DNA of 64,000 nucleotides from Betaproteobacteria bacterium (GCA_016868305.1 VGHK01000001.1:107721-171720), one strand, 5' to 3'; counted from the stretch's first letter, positions 27,877 through 36,273 are shown. Notes: a model not told the origin generated them from the sequence alone. Translations and numbers: made by a program.

Positions 27877-28656
27877 ATGACCGACTCCGCTGCCGCTGGC
27901 CTGCCGATTGCCATTCAGACCAAGAAGCTTAACTTTTTCTATGGAAAGTTTCAGGGCCTCAAAGACGTTGATCTCGATATTGCCGAGAAGAAGGTCACTG
28001 CCTTCATTGGTCCTTCGGGATGCGGAAAGTCTACCCTTCTGCGCACGCTTAACCGCATGTATAGCCTTTACCCAGGGCAGCGCGCCGAAGGAGAGATTAA
28101 TTTTTATGGCCAAAATATTCTGGACCCTAAGCAAGACCTTAACCTGCTGCGCGCCCGCATCGGCATGGTCTTTCAGAAGCCTACTCCTTTTCCGATGTCG
28201 ATCTACGACAACATTGCCTTTGGGGTGCGGCTCTATGAAAACCTAAATAAAGCGCAGATGGACGAGCGGGTAGAGTGGGCGCTTTCCAAAGCGGCCATCT
28301 GGGGAGAGGTGAAAGACAAGCTTGGCCAGAGTGGCCTATCGCTTTCGGGCGGTCAGCAGCAGCGGCTTTGTATCGCCCGGTCGGTGGCGGTGAAGCCTTC
28401 GGTCATTTTGTTAGACGAGCCCACCTCTGCCCTAGACCCCATCTCTACTGCCAAGGTCGAAGAACTCGTACACGAACTCAAGAACGACTACACGGTCGCT
28501 ATCGTTACCCACAACATGCAGCAGGCTGCTCGGGTTTCTGACTTTACGGCCTACATGTATCTGGGCGAGCTGGTGGAGTTTGGGCGTACCGATGAGATTT
28601 TTATCAAGCCCAAGAAGAAAGATACGGAAGACTACATCACCGGGCGCTTTGGCTAG
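27877..28656 (+). CDS. pstB: Phosphate ABC transporter ATP-binding protein PstB
   Basis: PstB powers phosphate import. The 259-residue product has Walker [14 protein letters not shown], the Pst-specific [21 protein letters not shown]-loop [16 protein letters not shown], the signature [14 protein letters not shown], Walker [14 protein letters not shown] and the switch histidine [12 protein letters not shown]. In many relatives phoU follows at once; here phoU lies 5.7 kb downstream behind its own Pho box. Confidence 0.97.
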   Translation: MTDSAAAGLPIAIQTKKLNFFYGKFQGLKDVDLDIAEKKVTAFIGPSGCGKSTLLRTLNRMYSLYPGQRAEGEINFYGQNILDPKQDLNLLRARIGMVFQKPTPFPMSIYDNIAFGVRLYENLNKAQMDERVEWALSKAAIWGEVKDKLGQSGLSLSGGQQQRLCIARSVAVKPSVILLDEPTSALDPISTAKVEELVHELKNDYTVAIVTHNMQQAARVSDFTAYMYLGELVEFGRTDEIFIKPKKKDTEDYITGRFG

Positions 28657-28775
28657 GGTTACGTATTCCTTTTACCTCGTAATCGTCAACGCCTCTTTTA
28701 TTATCTCCGGCTCTTTAGAGTCGCGATATGGCCGGGCCTCTGAAGCCTCTCTGTCGCAATAGAGATTCCTAGCAA

Positions 28776-28804
28776 TAGTCATTGATTTGTCACTGATGTT
28801 TCAC
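28776..28804 (+). promoter_or_regulatory. Pho box (triple repeat) upstream of olsB
   Basis: Half-sites TAGTCAT (28776), TTGTCAC (28787) and GTTTCAC (28798) recur every 11 bp, each pair separated by the same spacer TGAT. This is close to the PhoB consensus of CTGTCAT direct repeats with 4-bp spacers. A -10-like GTAAGAAT follows at about 28811. The start of olsB is 75 bp downstream of the last half-site. This is one of the clearest Pho boxes in the window. Confidence 0.65.
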
Positions 28805-28878
28805 CGTGTTGTAAGAATTCGGTTGCAAGCTTTGGAGATGGAAATGCAACCTCACGCGATGAAAGGACAGACAATCCG

Positions 28879-29694
28879 ATGAATGCTCCCTTGTCGAATC
28901 GGCAGCTTGCAGTAGTAGGGTTTTATCAGCGACAGAACCTTCCTGGCCTAATGCAGGCAGTCGTGGCCGAGGATCGTTACCAGCTGGCACTGGCCCAGTC
29001 AAAAGACGATCTTCGAATGGCCCAGCGCCTGCGGTTTGATGTATTTACCCAGGAATACCAGGCCCGCATTGACTCGCGCCTGCCAGGAATAGATGAAGAC
29101 TTTTACGATGCCTTTTGCGACCACTTACTGGTGCGCGATACCAGGTCAGATGAGGTGGTAGGCACCTACCGTATTCTGCCGCCGCATCAGGCGCAGGCAA
29201 TTGGGGGCTACTACTCGGAGACCGAGTTTTTTATCAACCGGCTCGACCGCATGCGTGATGCCATGGTGGAACTCGGCAGGTCTTGTGTACACCCAGACCA
29301 TCGCAATGGGGCGGTGATTATGCTGCTCTGGTCGGGTATTGCGTCCTATATGCGCCATTATGGCTATCGTTATCTCATTGGCTGCGCCAGCGTAACCATG
29401 CGCGATGGGGGTCGCTCGGCCGCCCAGATATGGAACATCGTAGCCGGTAGTGCCCTGGCTCCTGCCGAAGACCAAGGCTTTCCCAAGCATCCCCTTCCGC
29501 TTGATCGCATCGTGCCCGACGAGGCAGCGCAGCTTCCCCCTTTGCTCAAGGGCTATCTGCGGGTCGGCGCAAAGGTCTGCAGCCCACCCTCTTGGGACCC
29601 TGACTTCAACTCGGCAGACTTCCTTATGCTACTGCGGCTCGCTGACACCAATCCGCGCTATGCCCGCCACTTCGGCCTAGGCGTGACCAGTTGA
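28879..29694 (+). CDS. olsB: L-ornithine N(alpha)-acyltransferase (ornithine lipid synthesis)
   Basis: OlsB transfers a 3-hydroxyacyl chain from ACP to ornithine, giving lyso-ornithine lipid, the first step to phosphorus-free ornithine lipids. The 271-residue GNAT-like product carries family signatures: AQRLRFDVFTQEYQAR, DEDFYDAFCDHLLVRD, VVGTYRILPP and MVELGRSCVHPDHRNG. The upstream triple Pho box predicts induction when phosphate is low, when many bacteria swap phospholipids for ornithine lipids. The second enzyme, OlsA (O-acyltransferase), is not in the window, although OlsB-only loci are common. Confidence 0.88.
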   Translation: MNAPLSNRQLAVVGFYQRQNLPGLMQAVVAEDRYQLALAQSKDDLRMAQRLRFDVFTQEYQARIDSRLPGIDEDFYDAFCDHLLVRDTRSDEVVGTYRILPPHQAQAIGGYYSETEFFINRLDRMRDAMVELGRSCVHPDHRNGAVIMLLWSGIASYMRHYGYRYLIGCASVTMRDGGRSAAQIWNIVAGSALAPAEDQGFPKHPLPLDRIVPDEAAQLPPLLKGYLRVGAKVCSPPSWDPDFNSADFLMLLRLADTNPRYARHFGLGVTS

Positions 29695-29736
29695 GCCAAA
29701 GGGGGCCTCGGCCGAAAACCGTGGCGCGCGTCATAA

Positions 29737-30714
29737 TTGGGCGTTTATGGCGCAAATCTCTTGGATACCCGAAAGCCCCTAACCCTTCAGGCCACCGGCC
29801 TGATGGCTTTTCTCTGTTTTATATGGGCATTTCAGCAGGTGGTCTTGAAGGCTACTGCAGTAGAGATATCGCCAACGCTGCAGATCTCCCTGCGCTCTGG
29901 GGTGGGTGCAGTTCTGGTCTGGCTTTTTATGGTCTGGCGGGCAGAGAAGATGATCTGGACCGATGGCGTCTGGCGGCCCGGGATTCTGGTGGGGCTGCTT
30001 TTTGGCATGGAGTTTCTTCTGATTGGGCAGGGCCTTAACTTCACTTCCGCCTCGCATATGGCCGTATTTCTTTACACGGCGCCGGTCTTCACGGCGCTGG
30101 GCCTCCACCTAATGATCCCGTCTGAAAGGCTTGCCCCGCCCCAGTGGCTGGGCATCGGTCTGGCTTTCTCAGGAATGGCCTTAGCATTTCTAGGAGGCGA
30201 CATTTCCGGCGGTGATGGCGCGGTCGATAGAGATCCTAGCCTAGCGTCGTCCATGCTCTGGGGAGATTTTCTTGCAGTGCTCGCGGGGTTTCTCTGGGGC
30301 GTGACAACGGTGGTGGTGCGAACTACCGGGCTGGCAAGGCTTCCTGCCACCCAGACTCTGCTCTATCAGTTGGTCGGTGCCTGTCTGCTCCTGCTTCCGG
30401 CTGCCTGGCTTTTAGACGACATGCTGTTCGCTCCCACTGTGTTGGGCTGGTCGAGCCTTGCCTTTCAGGCGGTGGTTGTCGCCTTTGCCAGTTACCTGGC
30501 CTGGTTCTGGATGCTGCGGCATTACCTTGCCTCCCGTCTGGGTGCCCTGTCTTTTCTTACCCCATTGTTTGGCGTAGTGCTGGGCGTCTGGCTTTTGGAT
30601 GAGCCGTTAACCATGCACTTTTTGTGGGGATCCTTGCTTGTGATCTTGGGTATTGTCCTTGTGAGTGGCTATGAGGGAACCAGGGCCGTTATTGCCGCAG
30701 GCTTTCGCCGATAA
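29737..30714 (+). CDS. DMT/EamA family transporter
   Basis: The 325-residue membrane protein has about ten hydrophobic segments in two EamA repeats (first around LMAFLCFIWAFQQVVLK, second around LAVLAGFLWGVTTVVVRTTG). This is the drug/metabolite exporter superfamily, whose substrates cannot be read from sequence. Start is uncertain: TTG 29737 is given, while TTG 29761 and ATG 29803 are also in frame. A CATAAT just before 29737 could be a -10, in which case a later start is required. Confidence 0.8.
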   Translation: MGVYGANLLDTRKPLTLQATGLMAFLCFIWAFQQVVLKATAVEISPTLQISLRSGVGAVLVWLFMVWRAEKMIWTDGVWRPGILVGLLFGMEFLLIGQGLNFTSASHMAVFLYTAPVFTALGLHLMIPSERLAPPQWLGIGLAFSGMALAFLGGDISGGDGAVDRDPSLASSMLWGDFLAVLAGFLWGVTTVVVRTTGLARLPATQTLLYQLVGACLLLLPAAWLLDDMLFAPTVLGWSSLAFQAVVVAFASYLAWFWMLRHYLASRLGALSFLTPLFGVVLGVWLLDEPLTMHFLWGSLLVILGIVLVSGYEGTRAVIAAGFRR

Positions 30715-30832
30715 CCCCGGAGTAACAAAACCGTCGCAGACGTCATTTACTCACCGAAGTATCGTATTTTGACTGGGTCGCTAACGTGTTGGCCCGCCTT
30801 TTTTCAACAGAGCTATTCAAGCGCGATTATCT

Positions 30833-31321
30833 ATGATTGAATCTTCGTATGCGGGTCTGCGCGGCATTGTGCTTGGGGTGGCAAATGACCATAGCATTGC
30901 GGCCGCAGTAGTGCGGGCCTTGCATGCATCCGGTGCCCGGCTTGCCGTGCCCCATATGCCCGCAGGCGGTAGCCTGGTAACCATGACCTACCATGGCGCC
31001 GAAGAAGTGGTGCCCCACTACGGACTCATGGGACCGGTGAAAGCTGCCCTTGAGTCAATGGTCCGCTATCTGGCCGCCGAACTGGGGCCCAAGAACATTC
31101 GGGTGCATGCCGTGTCGCCGGGGCCTGTGCCCACCCGGGCTGCCTCCGGTATCGAAGACTTCGAGGCCTTAATGCGTGAGGTCGCCCATAAAAGTCCGCT
31201 GCGCAGGCTGGTCACCACTGAAGAAATTGCGCAACTTACCCGGTTTCTTTGTGGCCCGGAGTCCTCTGGCATGACCGGCCAGACCATCTATGTGGACGGT
31301 GGCTATTTCATGATGGCCTGA
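30833..31321 (+). pseudogene. FabI-like enoyl-ACP reductase / SDR with large in-frame internal deletion
   Basis: The first 40 residues (LRGIVLGVANDHSIAAAVVR, ALHASGARLAV) match the NAD-binding start of FabI-type enoyl-ACP reductases. Then the sequence jumps directly to the late part PAGGSLVTMTYHGAEEVVPH and continues to the normal end, DGGYFMMA. About 90-95 residues between beta-2 and beta-5 are missing without loss of frame: 162 residues against about 255. The Tyr-x6-Lys pair (YGLMGPVK) is kept, but much of the cofactor and substrate site is lost, so catalysis is unlikely. I treat it as a decaying gene; a shortened product with another role cannot be excluded. Confidence 0.7.
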
Positions 31322-31464
31322 AAAGGTGTTTTGATGGGCCTGTGTCTTGGGGCTATCCAGCGGCGCATGCCTAGGGCTGTCTCTGGGTGGCCGGGGCTTG
31401 GCACGCGATTGGGCAGGGGTACAGTGGCGGTGAAAGAGGCCCTTGGGCTATACTCCCAGTCTCT

Positions 31465-31541
31465 CGGGGTGTAGCGCAGCCTGGTAGCGCATCTGCTTTG
31501 GGAGCAGAGGGTCGGGAGTTCGAATCTCTCCACCCCGACCA
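31465..31541 (+). tRNA. tRNA-Pro (anticodon TGG)
   Basis: Cloverleaf of 77 bases with encoded CCA. The acceptor CGGGGTG pairs with CACCCCG; the anticodon loop TTTGGGA gives TGG; the T arm contains GTTCGAATC. First of three tRNAs in a row. Confidence 0.95.
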
Positions 31542-31606
31542 TAGATGTATTTGCTGTGTTGGGTGCTGCTGCCCAACGGGTGAAACAAAAGCCGCGCCAG
31601 CCGCAT

Positions 31607-31683
31607 CTGCCGGTAGCTCAGTCGGATAGAGCAACAGCCTTCTAAGCTGTGGGTCGGGGGTTCGATTCCCTCCCGGCAGGCCA
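31607..31683 (+). tRNA. tRNA-Arg (anticodon TCT)
   Basis: Cloverleaf of 77 bases with encoded CCA. The acceptor CTGCCGG pairs with CCGGCAG; D arm GCTCAGTCGGATAGAGC; the anticodon loop CTTCTAA gives TCT; T loop TTCGATT. Discriminator base G. Confidence 0.93.
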
Positions 31684-31760
31684 AGTCCGAATGGGTATGG
31701 TGTCTGGGCTGTAACGCGCCGTTGTAGTGGTGGGTAGGTAAGCAAAAGCAGTTCTGCGTG

Positions 31761-31836
31761 GTGGCCGTAGCTCAGTTGGTAGAGTCCCAGATTGTGATTC
31801 TGGTTGTCGTGGGTTCGAGTCCCATCGGTCACCCCA
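31761..31836 (+). tRNA. tRNA-His (anticodon GTG)
   Basis: Cloverleaf of 76 bases with encoded CCA. The acceptor GTGGCCG pairs with CGGTCAC (one G-U); the anticodon loop TTGTGAT gives GTG; a G at 31760 would supply the extra 5' G-1 typical of tRNA-His. The palindromic repeat cluster follows within 20 bp. Confidence 0.94.
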
Positions 31837-31855
31837 TCTCCCCTTTTACGTAGTA

Positions 31856-32010
31856 CGCAATTAAATTGCGAAATTACGGTGGAATTACGGGGAATTAAGG
31901 GAATTACGGTGACAGTTTACTAATTACACTTAAGTGTAATTAGTAAACTGTCACCGTAATTCTAGTAAACTGTCACCGTAATTTTGTAATTTAATTGTCA
32001 CCGTAATTCC
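31856..32010 (+). repeat. Palindromic repeat cluster (REP/MITE-like) after tRNA-His
   Basis: The centre is a perfect 62-bp palindrome at 31901-31962 (axis between 31931 and 31932; half-arm GAATTACGGTGACAGTTTAC then TAATTACACTT). Partial copies of the arm follow: AGTAAACTGTCACCGTAATT at 31964-31983 and TTGTCACCGTAATTCC at 31995-32010. Upstream, GGAATTACGG-type units recur at about 10-bp spacing from 31871, and a 15-bp palindrome, CGCAATT-A-AATTGCG, sits at 31856-31870. The tract is much more AT-rich than its surroundings. Such arrays are typical of elements mobilised by REP-associated transposases; none is encoded here. Confidence 0.8.
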
Positions 32011-32095
32011 ATAGGATCATCCCTCGAGGACGTTTTTAGACCTTAGTTGCTTTTGCGCTTATCTCGTAATTCGCAATCAAAGATCGGGCGGGAAC

Positions 32096-32983
32096 ATGGC
32101 TACAGCCGTAGGCGTTATTGGTGTCGGGCTTATGGGGCATGGCATTGCCTTCAACCTCGTTACCAAGGGGTTTCAAGTGTCGCTGCTTGCCCACCCCGGC
32201 AATCAGCCTCTGGACGAACTGGCGGCCGCCGGTGCGCAGGTATGCCCAAGTCTTGCGGACATCGCCGAGCAGGCCTCAGTCATCATCCTCTGTGTCACCG
32301 GTGCCCCTGAAGTCGACGCGGTAGTAGCCGGCGAGGCTGGCCTTGTCAACTGGATTCATCCCGGCAGCTGCGTGATCGACTGTTCCACTTCGTTGCCGCA
32401 GACATCCCTGCGTATGGCAAGACTCCTGCAGGAAAGAAACTGCGCATTTCTCGACGCTCCTATGACCCGGCTTGCCAAAGAGGCCCGAGAGGGGCGGCTC
32501 AATCTTCTTGTCGGTGGGGAAGAGCAAACGCTGGAGGCCGTGAGGCACGTACTCCAGGCATTTGCGGAAAACATTACGCACGTGGGGCCCACGGGCGCGG
32601 GCCATCGGATGAAGCTACTGCACAACTATGTCTCACTGGGATTTATGACCTTACTGGCCGAAGCGGCAGCCCATGCCGAGGCCAGTGGGGTTGATCTAGC
32701 CACCTTTGTTCGGGTGCTTGAGGCTGGAGGAGGCTACGGCGCAGCCCTGAAACGGCTTTCGCCTCCGATGCTCGAAGGCAACACCCATAGCGTGCCATTT
32801 GCGATTGGCAATGCTCTCAAAGACCTTCGATACTACCTTGAGATGGCAGATGAGTCGCGGGCACAGCGAGCGGTGGCAGAGTCGATTGCTCATGTGCTTG
32901 CGATGCAGGCAGAAGCAGGGCATAGCAAACAATTTATGTCTGAGCTGATTGGGCTGATGTCGCCCATGCAAAAAAAGCACTAA
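32096..32983 (+). CDS. 3-hydroxyisobutyrate dehydrogenase-like beta-hydroxyacid dehydrogenase
   Basis: The 295-residue product has the NAD(P)-binding start GVGLMGHGIAFNLVTKGF, the substrate-loop motif FLDAPMTRLAKEAREG, VIDCSTSLPQ, and the catalytic lysine in GAGHRMKLLHNYVSLGFM, all marks of the 3-hydroxyisobutyrate / tartronate semialdehyde reductase / 6-phosphogluconate dehydrogenase-like superfamily. The true substrate cannot be assigned; no valine-degradation or glyoxylate genes are adjacent. It stands alone downstream of the repeat cluster. Confidence 0.85.
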   Translation: MATAVGVIGVGLMGHGIAFNLVTKGFQVSLLAHPGNQPLDELAAAGAQVCPSLADIAEQASVIILCVTGAPEVDAVVAGEAGLVNWIHPGSCVIDCSTSLPQTSLRMARLLQERNCAFLDAPMTRLAKEAREGRLNLLVGGEEQTLEAVRHVLQAFAENITHVGPTGAGHRMKLLHNYVSLGFMTLLAEAAAHAEASGVDLATFVRVLEAGGGYGAALKRLSPPMLEGNTHSVPFAIGNALKDLRYYLEMADESRAQRAVAESIAHVLAMQAEAGHSKQFMSELIGLMSPMQKKH

Positions 32984-33016
32984 CCTTATTTGAAGGCGCA
33001 GCCCCCTGCCCAGCGG

Positions 33017-33415
33017 CTATGCAGAAGGAATAAAGGTCTTGTCGCCCTGCTGCTTGCGCTCAAATTTTAAAAACTGGTAGTAGCCGCAGGTTGTTCCGTT
33101 GGGAAACTCTCGGCATACCGAGGGACGCGCGTCATAGATCGTACAACGCCGGGTGGTCTGGTCGAGAAACCCACAGACAGATTTGTATATCTGGTCTTTT
33201 TCGTGCCTCAGAATACGTTCACTAATCTTCTCTTTGCCGTCGTCAAAACGGTACTGGCGTGTATGGCGCTTCTCTGCCTCTTTTTCGGTTGTGCCGAAAT
33301 GTTCGGCAAGCCGGCGCAGGTCACTGTCGGTTACGACTATGCGCGGATAGCTGCAGCAATAGGCTGGGCACTTATTGCAGTCGTATTGGTTTTTGTTTTT
33401 CTTCTTATCTGGCAT
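33017..33415 (-). CDS. YkgJ family cysteine-cluster protein
   Basis: The 132-residue product has the N-terminal cluster CNKCPAYCCSYP and later cysteines in VCGFLDQTTRRCTIYDARPS and VCREFPNGTTCGYY, the pattern of the YkgJ/CxxCxxCC family (putative zinc or iron-sulfur binding, function unknown). The lysine-rich start (MPDKKKNKNQYD) is atypical but short. It is convergent with the gene before it and divergent from rpiA. Confidence 0.85.
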   Translation of the reverse strand: MPDKKKNKNQYDCNKCPAYCCSYPRIVVTDSDLRRLAEHFGTTEKEAEKRHTRQYRFDDGKEKISERILRHEKDQIYKSVCGFLDQTTRRCTIYDARPSVCREFPNGTTCGYYQFLKFERKQQGDKTFIPSA

Positions 33416-33532
33416 TGCGGGTGTATTGGTCCATTGGTTTTGTAGCCTATCGGTCTACTCGATAGGTGGGGGCACGCAACTTTGAGGGTATGCGCCCCCC
33501 TTCACTAACGTCCCGATTGTATAGTGCTGACT

Positions 33533-34198
33533 ATGGAAAAATCACAGCAGCTCTTAAAAGAGGCAGTAGCCCGTGCCGCAGTCGCGGAGCTTGTGCCTGG
33601 CATGATGCTTGGGATTGGCACGGGGTCTACGGTGGACTGTTTTATCGATGCCATGGCCGACTCTGGACTGCGCATTACTGCAGCAGTGGCAAGCTCTGAG
33701 CGCAGCGCGAGCCGGCTGCGCAGCCGGGGCTTTATGGTTACGCCCTTGTCTGCAATAACCCAGCCCCTGGATTTCTATGTGGATGGCGCCGACGAAATCG
33801 ATTCTTCCCGTTGCATGATCAAGGGCGGCGGCGCGGCCCTTACCCGCGAGAAGATTGTTGCCAGCGCCTCGCGCAGGTTTCTCTGCATAGTGGATGCCAG
33901 TAAACAGGTGAAGGTGCTTGGCGCCTTTCCCTTGCCTGTAGAGGTAATCGAAATGGCCTTGGTGCCTGTCTCTTGGGCTTTTAGCGCCCTTGGCGGGAGG
34001 CCGGTACTGCGAGAAGGGGTGGTCACCGATAATGGCCACCCCATTCTTGATGTCCATGGCCTGCGGTTTGAAAACCCCCTCGAATGGGAAGACCGGCTCA
34101 ATGCCATTGCAGGTATCGTTACCCACGGTATCTTTGCCCGGCAAAAGGCCGACCTGGCGCTCGTGGCCACGGCTTCGGGAGTAGTACGGCTTGCCTGA
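33533..34198 (+). CDS. rpiA: Ribose-5-phosphate isomerase A
   Basis: RpiA interconverts ribose-5-phosphate and ribulose-5-phosphate in the pentose phosphate pathway. The 221-residue product has the phosphate loop MLGIGTGSTVDCFI, the catalytic DGADEID and KGGGAALTREKI. An in-frame GTG at 33524 would add three residues. The stop codon at 34196-34198 lies inside the first half-site of the Pho box that precedes phoU. Confidence 0.94.
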   Translation: MEKSQQLLKEAVARAAVAELVPGMMLGIGTGSTVDCFIDAMADSGLRITAAVASSERSASRLRSRGFMVTPLSAITQPLDFYVDGADEIDSSRCMIKGGGAALTREKIVASASRRFLCIVDASKQVKVLGAFPLPVEVIEMALVPVSWAFSALGGRPVLREGVVTDNGHPILDVHGLRFENPLEWEDRLNAIAGIVTHGIFARQKADLALVATASGVVRLA

Positions 34199-34223
34199 CA
34201 TCAAACTGACATATTTCTGCAAC
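34195..34223 (+). promoter_or_regulatory. Pho box (triple repeat) upstream of phoU
   Basis: Half-sites CTGACAT (34195), CTGACAT (34206) and CTGCAAC (34217) recur every 11 bp with 4-bp spacers, the geometry of PhoB boxes (consensus CTGTCAT; A for T at position 4). The first repeat overlaps the rpiA stop codon. phoU begins 136 bp downstream. Confidence 0.6.
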
Positions 34224-34358
34224 AAAACTGAAGGAATTACTCGTTACCCTTAAGAGTCCGAAAAACTGATTTTCGACGATCTTTTTTCTGGATAACTCTC
34301 TGCGTTTTCTCAGTTGACCAGGTTTTCTAGGTAACACCTCTTGCCCCAAAGGAACTCT

Positions 34359-35048
34359 ATGAATAAGCATATCTCTTCGCAGTTTGATGCCGAGCTAGAA
34401 ACCGTTCGCACCAATGTTCTCAAAATGGGGGGGCAGGTTGAGGAGATGATTCATGCGGCCTTAAAGGGACTGGCTACTGGCGATCAGGCCCAGTTTGATG
34501 AGGTCTTTCGAATCGAAAAACTGGTGAATGCGGCTGAGATGGAGATCGACGAGGTCTGTAACCATGTCATCGCAAAACGCCAGCCTACGGCATCTGACCT
34601 GAGACTGGTGGTGGCCTGCATGAAAATGACCCGCGACCTAGAGCGTGCCGGCGACGAGGCAGAAAAAATGGCCCGCATGGCGATGCACTTTTACGAGGCA
34701 TCACCTGCGTCTTTTCCGAGAATCGACTTCAGCCCCATGTCGTCCCGGGTAACCTCAATGCTGCGTCGCGCTCTCGATGCCTTCGCCCGCGAAGACGAGT
34801 CGGTCTTGGCTGACGTTATCAAAGAAGACAAGCTGGTAGACGAATACTTCCGCAACCATATTCGTCTGCTGATTTCTTATGTCTTGGAAGATGCCCGCAC
34901 AATCTCGCGGTCTATTGATATGCTGTTTTTTGCCAAGGCCATGGAGCGTATTGGAGACCATTCCAAGAATATGGCCGAGCATGTCTACTTCATGATTCGT
35001 GGCCGGGATATTCGCCACGCTGAGACTTCGGAAACCCCCGAGGCATAA
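34359..35048 (+). CDS. phoU: Phosphate signalling protein PhoU
   Basis: PhoU links the Pst transporter to the PhoR-PhoB system and represses the Pho regulon when phosphate is plentiful. The 229-residue product has two three-helix repeats, with the metal-binding motifs MKMTRDLERAGDEAEKMARM and AKAMERIGDHSKNMAEHV. ATG 34359 has AAAGGA upstream; the frame is open to a TTG at 34341. It is detached from pstSCAB and has its own Pho box. phoB and phoR are not in the window. Confidence 0.95.
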   Translation: MNKHISSQFDAELETVRTNVLKMGGQVEEMIHAALKGLATGDQAQFDEVFRIEKLVNAAEMEIDEVCNHVIAKRQPTASDLRLVVACMKMTRDLERAGDEAEKMARMAMHFYEASPASFPRIDFSPMSSRVTSMLRRALDAFAREDESVLADVIKEDKLVDEYFRNHIRLLISYVLEDARTISRSIDMLFFAKAMERIGDHSKNMAEHVYFMIRGRDIRHAETSETPEA

Positions 35049-35131
35049 GGCACTCACTGGCACCAGCAGGCGCCCGATACCTATCGAGAACGCGCCAGCG
35101 CGAGCCCTGTGCCTCTTGACCTTGGCCCGGT

Positions 35132-35407
35132 TTAGGGCTCGCTTGGAGGAACGTAGCCTGAGGCCATCTCGGCGCCGCTCCCAAAAAAGTGGGCTTCAAG
35201 CTGCTGACCGAGATACTTGCGTGCCCTGAGGTCCGACAGGTTTAGCCGGTACTCATTAACCAGCATAGTCTGGTGCTTTAGCCAGTCGGCCCAGGCCTGC
35301 TTAGATACCTGTAGATAGATCTTTTTGCCAAGCTCGCCGGGAACGGGTGGAAAGTCGAGCCCCTCGGCCTCTTGCTTCAGTTTGATGCAGTGAACAGTGC
35401 GTGGCAT
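35132..35407 (-). CDS. yggX: Fe(2+)-trafficking / oxidative damage protection protein YggX
   Basis: The 91-residue product is a clear Ygg[57 protein letters not shown] and [15 protein letters not shown]. YggX protects iron-sulfur enzymes from oxidants. The reading frame continues upstream to 35455, but the family starts at MPRTVHC, so 35407 is used. It is often near mutY in proteobacteria, but not here. Convergent with phoU. Confidence 0.95.
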   Translation of the reverse strand: MPRTVHCIKLKQEAEGLDFPPVPGELGKKIYLQVSKQAWADWLKHQTMLVNEYRLNLSDLRARKYLGQQLEAHFFGSGAEMASGYVPPSEP

Positions 35408-35566
35408 GGGACGAGTATGCCATGGCAATAGGCCTTTCGCCTGAGACCGCGCCATTGCTGCGCCGCATAAAAGCCTGCCAATAAGGCCCGTCTGGTCGCG
35501 CTTTTTTCTGCTTAGAAAAACTTAACAAATTGATTCTATGAGATAAAAATTTATGTTTTTTTCCGC

Positions 35567-35595
35567 TTGCAAATGTTGCATTGCGTCATTATTAT
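35567..35595 (+). promoter_or_regulatory. Sigma-70 promoter of the phasin gene
   Basis: TTGCAA (35567-35572) and TATTAT (35590-35595) are separated by exactly 17 bp in an AT-rich region. The predicted leader is about 45 nt with AAAGGA (35636-35641) before the ATG. It is among the best canonical promoters visible in the window, fitting a highly expressed granule protein. Confidence 0.75.
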
Positions 35596-35648
35596 CTCAC
35601 TATCGATGTTAACCCTAAACCCCCCACTACTTTTTTAAAGGAATCGCC

Positions 35649-36221
35649 ATGAACCAGAACCTGAACCCCGAGCAGCTCATGAACAGCATTAAACAAACCC
35701 AGTCGGCCATGGTTGAAATGCTTGCCAAGTCGATTGAGTGCATGGAAAAGCACATCGACCTCAACCTGAAGGCAGCCAAGGCCAATCTGGCTGACGCCAC
35801 CGAGGCCTCCGGCCAGCTCATGGGCGTAAAAGACGTCCCCGACTTCTATGCAACGGTACAAACCGTGTCGCAGCCCGCCGTGGGCAAGGCCGCTAGCTAT
35901 GGCCGCAATGTCTACAGCATCAACGCCGAAACCGCGGCCGAGTTCGCCAAAATGGTTGAGCAGCGCATGGAAGAGGTGAATAAGGCCATGTCTGCCAGCA
36001 TTAACGAAATGGCAAAGACTGCGCCTGCCGGCTCTGAAGGCATGGTTGCCATGATGAAGTCTGCCTTTGCCGCATCAAACTCTGCCTTTGACGCCATTAA
36101 CAAGGCCGCCAAGCAAGTAGTAGAAATGGTCGAGCACAACGTGGAATCTGCCGCCAAAGCCGGCGAGGCTGCAATTGCCTCCGCGCCCAAGGCCGGTGGC
36201 CGTCGCAAGTCTGCCGACTAG
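35649..36221 (+). CDS. phaP: Phasin family protein (polyhydroxyalkanoate granule-associated)
   Basis: Phasins coat polyhydroxyalkanoate granules and control their number and size. The 190-residue protein is almost entirely helical and Ala/Met/Lys-rich, with the TIGR01841-type pattern (QTQSAMVEMLAKSIECMEKH, YGRNVYSINAETAAEFAKMV) and an alanine-rich lysine tail. It has a strong promoter and a strong terminator of its own. It implies that the organism makes PHA, although pha synthase genes are not in the window. Confidence 0.88.
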   Translation: MNQNLNPEQLMNSIKQTQSAMVEMLAKSIECMEKHIDLNLKAAKANLADATEASGQLMGVKDVPDFYATVQTVSQPAVGKAASYGRNVYSINAETAAEFAKMVEQRMEEVNKAMSASINEMAKTAPAGSEGMVAMMKSAFAASNSAFDAINKAAKQVVEMVEHNVESAAKAGEAAIASAPKAGGRRKSAD

Positions 36222-36273
36222 TGCGAAGCCATTGCTCGGTTGCCTGACTTCAGGGCCTGGCTAATGTCTCGAC

